Source: Planctomycetota bacterium
GTDB taxonomy: Bacteria > Planctomycetota > Planctomycetia > Pirellulales > Pirellulaceae
Assembly: GCA_963204995.1 (NCBI GenBank)
Contig: CAUJKL010000889.1
Coordinates: 1-38,329 of the forward strand
DNA: 38,329 nt
Direction of reading: 5' to 3'
The position numbers and the translations under genes were made by a program. Positions within the stretch are counted from its first letter, which is position 1. Every line of letters begins with the position of its first letter. The notes below the pieces were generated by a model. It saw nothing but the letters and a program-made list of their open reading frames with translations, had not been told where the DNA came from and made no database searches. Of the stretch, positions 16,981 through 25,690 are shown piece by piece.

Positions 16981-19900
16981 TCAACCGATCGCATCGCTGA
17001 ACACTCGCTGAAACCGTTTGCGATTCTCGCGAGTGTATTCACGACAATCGTCGAGCAACGCTCGGGCACTCTCGTAACCTAGCAAGTAGGCAAGTTTGTC
17101 GAGTTCGTGCTCGTCTTCGGGCAGGTCGTGGCGGGCGGTCGTATTCATTAAGCGGAGGCCCGATTCGACGCTGCGGAGGAAACGATACGACTTGCTCCAA
17201 TAGTCCGCCGCCTCGTCTGCCAAGTAGCCCTGGCCGCGTAATGCCGCAATCGCGTCGAGCGTGCCAGGAACCAAGACATCAGGCGACGTGGCGGCATGAC
17301 GCAGCTGAAGCATCTGCACAATGAACTCGATGTCGACGGTTCCGCCTGGACTTCGTTTCAAGTTTCTTGGCGAAGCGGTCTCTTGCAGCTTCTGACGCAT
17401 GACGCGGATCTGTTCAACTCGCTCCGGGGACCACGGCGGTGTGACAATGCACTGCCGCACGAGCTGCATCGTGTCGGTCACGGCCCGCTCCGTACCAAAG
17501 ATCGGCCGCGCCTTACAAAGCGACTGACGCTCCCACAGTTGAGCTTGCCCCGATTCGAAATAGCGAGCGAACTCTGGAAGCGAGACGGCGAGGCTACCGC
17601 TTTGTCCGGTCGGTCGCAGACGTGGGTCCAAGGCATACAACCGGCCGTGGGGACCAAGCTGCGTGACGACCTTGATGATCCGTTGCGCGAGTTGGCTGAA
17701 GAAATGCTGATTGGTCGTCGTCTTATCGCGTCGCGAGGGATGTTTGGCCTTCGTCATGCCTTCGGCTTCGTACAGGAAGACGATATCGAGATCGCTGTGA
17801 TAGTTTGGCTCGCGACCGCCCAGCTTTCCCAGTGCTAACAAGATCAACGAACACGGCTGTCCGGCATGTTCGCCCTCTCGGATCGTAGGCTCACCGTGCT
17901 TGGCGACCAGTTGCGTGTATTCTCGCCGTGTAATCTCGGCCAGACAGACTTCGGCGATGTCGGACAACGCCCAATGAGTTGCTTGGATGTCGTCTCGGTT
18001 CAGAATGTCGCGCACACCAACTCGCAAGTGTTGCGTGTGTTTGAAGCTCAGCAGAATCGGTTCTACATCGATCGCGCCGCGACAGAGATCGTCGAGCGTC
18101 GCCTGCAGCGACTCGCGTGTGGGCAATCGATCCAAAACCAGGGAGTCCATCAGCTCGTCGATCATGCCCGGATTGCTCGTCAGCAGATCCGACAAGTACG
18201 AACTCGAAGCACAAAGCTGCACGTACAGTCGCAAGGAAGGCGGATTGAAGCTGAACAGCTCCCACAACACACCCTTGCCGCCGAGGGAATCGCTGACTTT
18301 GCTCAGGTTGACGAGCGTTGCGTCGGGATCGGGTGTGGCGGCGATGGCCTTCAGCAGCCGGGGTGCGATGGATGCCAGGAAATGCCGGCAGCGGCGAGTC
18401 GACAAAAAGGAAATCTTTTCGGTAGCCAGCGTGCTTAAGATCTTGTGAGCTTCGACAACGTCGGCAAAGCCGTAGCGGCCCAGGACTTCGCGAACCGTTT
18501 GTTCGGGCGGCGCTGGATCGAGCACGAGGTCCGTCTCGGGATCGCAATCGCTGTCCTCACCAAAGGCATCATGGAGCAAATGATCCAAGATCTTGCGATT
18601 CAACTCGGACTTGGTAGCCAGATCCTGCTTAAACTGATCGAGAGCCTTCGCGTCTTGCTTCTCGACATATCCCATTCGAATCGCCAAACGACGCATTTCG
18701 CCCTCCGACTCGGGCAGCGAATGCGTTTGCAGGTCGAACATGATTTGCAAACGATGTTCGACACTGCGGAGGAACTCGTAATTCTGCTCCAGGATCGTCC
18801 GCTCCTGCATCGTCAAGCAACCTGCCTGCTCAAGACCTTCGATGGCCTCGAAGGTGTTACCGCCGCGCACCTCGGGCAAGTCGCCACCGTTTAGCAATTG
18901 CAGAAACTGGATGACAAACTCGATGTCCCGAATCCCGCCCGCGCCGGTCTTGACGTTTCTCGCATCCGTGCCTTCACGTCGCGAACGCTGTTCGATACGC
19001 CGTTTGAGCGCTTTGATGCCCGTGATGTCGGCACGCGCAAGATAGCGGCGATAAATCCAAGGTTCCAACTGTGTGAGGAAGCGTTGCCCAAGCTCAAGGT
19101 CGCCCGCGATGGCGCGGGCCTTGACAAACTCTTGCCGCTCCCAAGTGCGGCCTTTGACGTCGTAATATCGGAGCGCACCGTCGATCGTCGTCGCGACCGG
19201 CCCTTGGCTGCCATCGGGCCGCAACCGCAAATCAACGCGGTAGGCAATGCCGAGCTCAGTCGGTTCGCTGAGCAATTTCGTGCAACTTCGCGTCAGGCGT
19301 TCAAAGAACTCTTGATTGCTGACGGAGTGCTCGCCATCGGTCTTGCCGTCGCCCTCGTACAACAGTACGAGGTCGATGTCGCTGGAATAATTCAGCTCGA
19401 TGCCGCCGAGCTTGCCGAGTGCCAGGACAACGCAGCGGGCTCGCTCGCCGTTCAGCAAGCGAGGCACACCGCGCTTCGTTTCGCTCGGCCGTGAAGCCGC
19501 TTGAATTGCCGCCTCGCAGATCGCATCGGCGAGAAACGAGATCTGACGCGTCACCGTTTCGATGCGCTGCTTGCGAATAATGTCGCCGTAAGCAATCCGC
19601 AGTGTCTCGCGATGCTTGTAACGCCGCAACGCCGCCATCACGGCCGCCTCGTCGCTGAGCATCGCGACTTCGCTGCAAATCTCGGCGACCAGTATGTCGC
19701 GAGAAACCGGCTGACCCTCCGTCAGCCGCAGCAGGTCGTAACTCTCCGGGTCACGAATCAGCAGGTCGCTTAGATACTGGCTGGCCGAAAGAATCTGAAG
19801 CAGGGCCGGCAACGCTTCGCGATCACGATCGAAGAGCGAGGCGAGCGCGAGTGGGCTGCGCGAGGCGGCGATAAATCTCGCGAAACTTGTCAACACCGCA

Positions 19901-20097
19901 TCGGGATGGCTGACCTGAGCCAAGTGTTCGGCCAGTTGCTTCCAGACAATCGCCAGCAGGTCGAGCGTGACTCCGGCCTCGGCCATCGCCACCAAGTTGC
20001 CATGAGCCCGCCGCACGTCCTCGATGCCCAACGAGCGAAGCCACTCGCGCGACTTCGCGGGGCTGTCCAGGTATTCGACGACGGACTCGAGTTGCAT
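16981..20097 (-). CDS. glnE: Bifunctional glutamine synthetase adenylyltransferase/deadenylyltransferase
   Basis: 1038 residues, slightly longer than E. coli GlnE (946). It has two nucleotidyltransferase domains: the first with LGKLGGIELNYSSDIDLVLLY (catalytic Asp240 and Asp242), the second with GGREPNYHSDLDIVFLYEAE (Asp769 and Asp771). Each is followed by RLRP motifs and GGxxDIEFIVQ. The N-terminal domain removes and the C-terminal domain adds AMP to glutamine synthetase in response to PII signals. No glnA or glnB gene is in the window. Confidence 0.96.
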   Translation of the reverse strand: MQLESVVEYLDSPAKSREWLRSLGIEDVRRAHGNLVAMAEAGVTLDLLAIVWKQLAEHLAQVSHPDAVLTSFARFIAASRSPLALASLFDRDREALPALLQILSASQYLSDLLIRDPESYDLLRLTEGQPVSRDILVAEICSEVAMLSDEAAVMAALRRYKHRETLRIAYGDIIRKQRIETVTRQISFLADAICEAAIQAASRPSETKRGVPRLLNGERARCVVLALGKLGGIELNYSSDIDLVLLYEGDGKTDGEHSVSNQEFFERLTRSCTKLLSEPTELGIAYRVDLRLRPDGSQGPVATTIDGALRYYDVKGRTWERQEFVKARAIAGDLELGQRFLTQLEPWIYRRYLARADITGIKALKRRIEQRSRREGTDARNVKTGAGGIRDIEFVIQFLQLLNGGDLPEVRGGNTFEAIEGLEQAGCLTMQERTILEQNYEFLRSVEHRLQIMFDLQTHSLPESEGEMRRLAIRMGYVEKQDAKALDQFKQDLATKSELNRKILDHLLHDAFGEDSDCDPETDLVLDPAPPEQTVREVLGRYGFADVVEAHKILSTLATEKISFLSTRRCRHFLASIAPRLLKAIAATPDPDATLVNLSKVSDSLGGKGVLWELFSFNPPSLRLYVQLCASSSYLSDLLTSNPGMIDELMDSLVLDRLPTRESLQATLDDLCRGAIDVEPILLSFKHTQHLRVGVRDILNRDDIQATHWALSDIAEVCLAEITRREYTQLVAKHGEPTIREGEHAGQPCSLILLALGKLGGREPNYHSDLDIVFLYEAEGMTKAKHPSRRDKTTTNQHFFSQLAQRIIKVVTQLGPHGRLYALDPRLRPTGQSGSLAVSLPEFARYFESGQAQLWERQSLCKARPIFGTERAVTDTMQLVRQCIVTPPWSPERVEQIRVMRQKLQETASPRNLKRSPGGTVDIEFIVQMLQLRHAATSPDVLVPGTLDAIAALRGQGYLADEAADYWSKSYRFLRSVESGLRLMNTTARHDLPEDEHELDKLAYLLGYESARALLDDCREYTRENRKRFQRVFSDAIG

Positions 20098-20109
20098 GGT
20101 GGGGCTCTC

Positions 20110-20175
20110 AGCTGTCAGCTTTCGGCGATCAGCCAGAATGAAAAAAAGCTGACAGCTGATCGCTGACAGCCGATC
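20110..20175. repeat. Inverted repeat and tandem 14-mer upstream of glnE
   Basis: AGCTGTCAGCTT (20110-20121) and its exact inverse AAGCTGACAGCT (20146-20157) form a 12-bp stem. The right arm continues into two near-identical 14-mers, 20148-20161 and 20162-20175, differing at one base. It fills most of the 84-nt gap between glnE and the dehydrogenase. Confidence 0.8.
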
Positions 20176-20181
20176 GCTATC

Positions 20182-21159
20182 TTACTTTCGATTCACCCAA
20201 CAACGTAGCGGTTCACCTTTCAACCCGGCAATCAGATTATCTGCCGCGATCTCGGCCATTCCGTTGCGACTGGAGACGGTTCCGCTGGCAATGTGAGGCG
20301 CGATCACGCAGTTCGATAGCGTCAGTAGTGGATCGTCCATTGGGATCGGCTCGGGGTCGGTAACGTCCAAGCCGGCGGCAAAGATCTCGCCGCCTTTGAG
20401 TGCATCGTGCAAGTCCTTCTGATTGTGGATCGGTCCCCGCGCACTATTCACGAAGACCGCCGTGTTCTTCATTTTGCGAAACGCAGCCGCGTTGAACATG
20501 CCCTGAGTGGTTTCATTCAAGTCGGTATGAACCGAGACGAAGTCAGACTCCTTCAACAGCGTATCGACGTCAACCTGTTGGGCATCGAACTCCTGCTCGG
20601 CTTTCTCGTTGCGATACTTGTCGTGATACAGCACCTTCATCCCAAACCCACCATGACAGCGTTTGGCCATCGCGAAACCGATCCGCCCCATGCCAACGAT
20701 GCCAATCGTGCGGCCAATCAGATCGACGCCGATATGTCCGAGCGGCTCCCACGTTTGCCACTTGCCGGCACGAATGTAGTCTTGGCCTTCGACGATGCGG
20801 CGCGACGCGGAGATCAGCAGTGCAAAGGCCATGTCTGCGGTGGCGTCGGTTAACACATCAGGCGTGTTTCCAACACGAATGCCGCGACGAGTCGCTTCTG
20901 CGATGTCGATGTTGTTATAGCCCACGGCAAAGTTACTGATCACTTTCAGCTGCGGACCCGCAGCATCCATGAACTCGGCGTCCACCTTTTCGGTCAGCAG
21001 CGACAGCACTCCCTCGCAACCAGCGATCCGCTTCAGCAGCACCTCGCGCGACGGTGGCAGATGTTCCGGCCAGACATCCGCGTTGCAGGCGGCAACGACC
21101 TTCTGCAAACCTGCGGCGGGGATCTCACGTGTGACAAAGACTTTTGGTTTATCGCTCAT
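20182..21159 (-). CDS. D-isomer 2-hydroxyacid dehydrogenase (glyoxylate/hydroxypyruvate reductase type)
   Basis: 325 residues. The Rossmann NAD(P)-binding motif is GMGRIG after TIGIV. The catalytic Arg lies in NSARGP, the Glu in VTDPEPIP and the His in APHIAS. SNFAVGYNNID and VGNTPDVLTDATADMAFALL are typical of the GyaR/GRHPR glyoxylate reductase branch, which reduces glyoxylate or hydroxypyruvate. Full length. It diverges from an aminotransferase gene at 21319; the gap contains a long hairpin. Exact substrate is not certain. Confidence 0.93.
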   Translation of the reverse strand: MSDKPKVFVTREIPAAGLQKVVAACNADVWPEHLPPSREVLLKRIAGCEGVLSLLTEKVDAEFMDAAGPQLKVISNFAVGYNNIDIAEATRRGIRVGNTPDVLTDATADMAFALLISASRRIVEGQDYIRAGKWQTWEPLGHIGVDLIGRTIGIVGMGRIGFAMAKRCHGGFGMKVLYHDKYRNEKAEQEFDAQQVDVDTLLKESDFVSVHTDLNETTQGMFNAAAFRKMKNTAVFVNSARGPIHNQKDLHDALKGGEIFAAGLDVTDPEPIPMDDPLLTLSNCVIAPHIASGTVSSRNGMAEIAADNLIAGLKGEPLRCWVNRK

Positions 21160-21230
21160 TTGTTCGTTCCGTTGGGATGAGGCGAATCGATTGGAAGGCT
21201 ATACTGGCGGCTCTTTATCGCACTTAACAG

Positions 21231-21298
21231 TTCGTTTAACCCAGTCGCATCGCGACGGCCAGCGAGAGTTCGCCGTCGCGATGCGACTGGGTTAAACG
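21231..21298. repeat. Perfect 28-bp stem hairpin in a divergent gap
   Basis: Arms 21231-21258 and 21271-21298 are exact reverse complements over 28 nt with a 12-nt loop. The right arm ends 20 nt before the ATG at 21319, just ahead of that gene's GGAG. Confidence 0.92.
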
Positions 21299-21318
21299 AG
21301 CGAAATCGGAGACTACGC

Positions 21319-22614
21319 ATGAGTCGTGTTGTTGACCAATATAAACGGGCCTGTAACTCGTTGGCAGGTGGGGTGTCGTCGTCGACGCGTTTGAACCACG
21401 CAGTCGGCCATGCCATGCTGTTCGATCGCGCGGAGGGCTGCCGACTGTGGGACTTGGATGGACGCGAGTATATCGACCTCTGTTGCAGTCACGGCGCGAC
21501 GCTGTTGGGACATGGCGACGCCAGAATCCGTGCGGCTGTCGAACGAACCCTCGACCGTGGTGCGGCTTGTTCCTATGAGAACGAATTGCACGCTGAGTTA
21601 GGCGAACTGTTGTGCGAGACGGTGCCTTGTCTCGAACGCGTTCGCTTCACCGGTGCCGGGACAGAAGCGACGATGCACTGCATTCGCTTGGCTCGCGCGT
21701 TCTCGGGCCGTACAAAGCTCGTGCGATTCGAAGGTAATTTCCACGGCTATCACGACCAAGTTATGTGGGCGGCAGCCGGTGAACTGGGCCAGACAGAACC
21801 GCCGCTGGCTCCCATCTCGACGGGCGTGACACCGGGCATCGATCAACACCTGATTCAGATTCCCTACAATCGCCCCGATCTGCTCGAACAGGTCTTCGAC
21901 CGCCACGGCGACGAGATTGCCGCCGTGATCTGTGAAGCCGTGTACTACAACGCCGGCTGTGTGCTGCCGACGGACGAATTCGCTGCCGCGATGCGACGGC
22001 TGACGACGGATCATGGATCGTTGTTGATCTTTGACGAAATCTTGAGTGCCTTTCGCATGTGTGCTGGAGGAGCGCAGGAGTATCTCGGCATCACGCCCGA
22101 TCTCTGCACGATCGGCAAAGCAGTTGGCGGCGGTTATCCGATCAGCGTCTTTGGCGGGCGAGCCGAGATCATGTGCCGCCTGATGCCGGAAGGCGATTGC
22201 CAACACAGCGGGACTTACAATGGGCATTGTGTTTCTGTCGCGGCGGCGGGGGCGGCCATCCGCGCCTTTCGCGAGCCTGGTTTCTACCCGCATATCGATG
22301 TCATTTCGGAGCGTCTCTGCGGTGGTTTGTCCAAACTATTTGAGAAACACGGGATTCCAGGCCGCGTTCAGTGGCTGGGCGCACGCTTCGGGATTTACTT
22401 CGGCATCGACCATGAAGTGCGCGACTATGCCGACGCCAAGAAGCACGATCGCGACATGATGCTTCGCTTTATCGCGGCGGCGATCGCGAACGGAGTTTAC
22501 TTTCACGATTATGGCGGCGGCGCGGTGCATCACGGCTTCTGTGCCGCGATGCAGGTGGCGGATGTTGATGAAGCGTTGAGCCGACTCGATGCGGCGGTTG
22601 CGACGCTCTGCTGA
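21319..22614 (+). CDS. Class III PLP aminotransferase, glutamate-1-semialdehyde aminomutase-like
   Basis: 431 residues. It has the class III pattern: FTGAGTEATM (110-119) for phosphate binding, FHGYHD (141-146), IFDEILSAFR with Asp239 contacting the pyridine nitrogen, and the PLP lysine Lys267 in TIGKAVGGGYP. N-terminal LAGGVSSSTR resembles the GGVNSPVR of HemL, so it belongs to the HemL-like branch. The visible differences from HemL and the lack of other heme genes leave open that it acts on another amino-keto substrate; I therefore give no symbol. GGAG lies about 8 nt before the ATG. Confidence 0.9.
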   Translation: MSRVVDQYKRACNSLAGGVSSSTRLNHAVGHAMLFDRAEGCRLWDLDGREYIDLCCSHGATLLGHGDARIRAAVERTLDRGAACSYENELHAELGELLCETVPCLERVRFTGAGTEATMHCIRLARAFSGRTKLVRFEGNFHGYHDQVMWAAAGELGQTEPPLAPISTGVTPGIDQHLIQIPYNRPDLLEQVFDRHGDEIAAVICEAVYYNAGCVLPTDEFAAAMRRLTTDHGSLLIFDEILSAFRMCAGGAQEYLGITPDLCTIGKAVGGGYPISVFGGRAEIMCRLMPEGDCQHSGTYNGHCVSVAAAGAAIRAFREPGFYPHIDVISERLCGGLSKLFEKHGIPGRVQWLGARFGIYFGIDHEVRDYADAKKHDRDMMLRFIAAAIANGVYFHDYGGGAVHHGFCAAMQVADVDEALSRLDAAVATLC

Positions 22615-22633
22615 TGACGTGAGGCGTAGGGGC

Positions 22634-22878
22634 ACCACTAATGGACACTGACTGACACTAATGAAAACAATTGCTTGGATAGACCGTGGCTGTGGCGGAG
22701 TCTTCGACGCCACGGCTGATTGGAATTCATGGTAAGCCGGGGCTTCGCGGACTCAGCCCCAGCCACCTCGTTTCATAAAGTTATTTCCTGCTTGGATGGA
22801 AGTGTCAGTAGAGCTCGCTTCTCTTCCAGACGCTGCGACCACCTACTCTTATTAGTGTTCGTTAGTGTCCATTAGTGG

Positions 22879-22879
<1 letters not shown>
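22634..22879. repeat. Composite element bounded by 31-nt inverted repeats
   Basis: Left arm 22634-22664 and right arm 22849-22879 are inverted copies matching at 27 of 31 positions. Both contain several CACTAAT/ATTAGTG units. The 84-nt repeat at 22686-22769 is nested between them. The right arm ends on the first base of the SLC13 stop codon, so the repeat abuts that gene. Confidence 0.75.
22686..22769 (+). repeat. 84-nt dispersed palindromic repeat, copy B
   Basis: 81 of 84 bases match the reverse complement of 1096-1179. GTGGCTG (22686-22692) and CAGCCAC (22760-22766) form 7-bp near-terminal inverted repeats. Internal stems are GTGGCG 22692-22697 with CGCCAC 22708-22713, and GGGGCT 22739-22744 with AGCCCC 22755-22760. 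No coding potential. Confidence 0.88.
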
Positions 22880-24394
<1,515 letters not shown>

Positions 24395-24402
<8 letters not shown>

Positions 24403-24991
24403 TGATGCTCGCCAATAGCGGTTCGCCACGGTGGTCGATCGCGTCCGCGTAGTCTCGCTCGATCTCGGCCATCAATTTGTCGGCTTTGTCGTTTTGAGCG
24501 TCGTCGCGATATCGTTGAGCCAACACGAACCGAGCGTAGGCGCCGACTCGGACTCCGTCGCCATAGCAGCAATCGCTGAACTTCTCGATCGCTTTGGTTA
24601 AGTAATCGATTTGCTCATCGCCCGCGCTCATTTGGCCCAGATAAAGCAACGCACACCCCGTCCGGTTCGCCTTGTCGTACTTGTCGATCAGCTTCTTCAA
24701 ACTGTCCTTGCCTTCTTCCGAACGCCACTTTTGGTTGGCAACCTGGTACAGCTGCTCAATCTCGTTGAGTTCATCTTGCGAATAGACTTCGAGATCCTTC
24801 CGCATCCGCTCGCGGGCCTGTTCCTGGAACCCGGCGACACGGAGTTGTTTGAGCGATGGCCCGAGTGCCTTCTCCAAGCGGGCGACACGATCTTCCAGCT
24901 GTTTGATCTTCGCTTGAAGTTCCTCTTCGTTAGCATTCGCTTGGGAACAGGCAGCAAAGATGAACACGACGGTCAACAGATTGCGGAACAT
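24395..24991 (-). CDS. Exported coiled-coil protein, possible lipoprotein
   Basis: 198 residues from the ATG at 24991, which has a perfect GGAGG about 6 nt upstream; a longer frame to 25030 lacks such a site. The signal sequence MFRNLLTVVFIFAAC gives a possible lipobox FAAC with Cys15, or signal peptidase I cleavage after ANA. Residues about 22-45 are a coiled coil (EEELQAKIKQLEDRVARLEK), and the remainder is helical, resembling TPR-like repeats (GCALLYLGQMSAGDEQIDYL). I do not recognise a named family. Its stop overlaps the start of the SLC13 gene, suggesting joint translation. Confidence 0.82.
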
Positions 24992-25057
24992 ATTAGCCTC
25001 CAATCGCGAAGGGACAAAGCGACTCACCACCTAGCTTAACAATCTAGCCGATGGTTT

Positions 25058-25522
25058 ATGGCGTTGCTACGTGTAGCGGCGCGTCGAGAGCGAATCAGAC
25101 TGCGATATACCATTGTGAAATGGGCTGAATCGCTGTACTTGATCTTCTTGGCACTCCGCATCGTTCGCGATCGGTCGACCTCTGCTTTGCCACCGCGTGA
25201 CTGCGACAAGAAGACCTACCACAACGTCTATCGTGACGGAGTCCTCGTAAACGTTCTCAATCCGAAAGTATCCCTGTTGATGCTGGCGATCGTGCCGCAG
25301 TTTGTTCACGTCACGCACGGCAATGTGACAGCCCAGATCGCGACACTCGGGACGCTGTACGTGATGATCGCCGGCTGTGTGTTGGTGCTGATCGTTGCGG
25401 CAGCGACGCGAACCGCCGGGCTGCTGAAACGAAGTCCCCTCGCCGAGACGATATTGCATTGGGGAACAGGGACGCTGTTGTTTGCCCTTGGCGCACGGCT
25501 GCCCCTATCGAAAGGGCCGTAA
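25058..25522 (+). pseudogene. LysE/RhtB-type amino-acid exporter, N-terminally truncated
   Basis: Recognisable from about 25109: IVKWAESLYLIFLALRI, then YRDGVLVNVLNPKVSLLML with the family's NPK motif, then IVPQFV and two further hydrophobic helices. Full LysE/RhtB proteins have about 205-210 residues and six helices; the first helices are missing, and the residues before 25109 (RVAARRERIRLR) are unrelated. No clear ribosome-binding site. The upstream neighbour begins only 67 nt away, leaving no room for the missing part. Most likely a decaying gene. Confidence 0.75.
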
Positions 25523-25603
25523 GAGCGTTATATCAAGTTTCACTCGCGCGAGCCGATGCGAGCAGTATTTGCGTTCGCGATTGATCCGGTTTCAATCCGC
25601 CGT

Positions 25604-25653
25604 GTGCAAAGATCACTCTGCCTTTTGCACTCGCGCCCAGCAGCAAGTACGAT
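25604..25653 (+). promoter_or_regulatory. Possible promoter and operator of the 962-residue protein gene
   Basis: TTGCAC at 25625 and TACGAT at 25648 are spaced by 17 nt and resemble a weak sigma-70 promoter. The inverted repeat GTGCAAA (25604-25610) and TTTGCAC (25624-25630), with a 13-nt spacer, overlaps the -35 and could bind a regulator. Both are guesses from pattern. Confidence 0.3.
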
Positions 25654-25690
25654 GTGTCAGATAAGACAGCCGAAATCACAAAAGGTAATC

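Noticed and set aside
25556-25690. Upstream start of the 962-residue protein
   Set aside because: The added 45 residues contain Arg/Cys-rich random sequence and would bury the clear signal peptide that starts at 25691.
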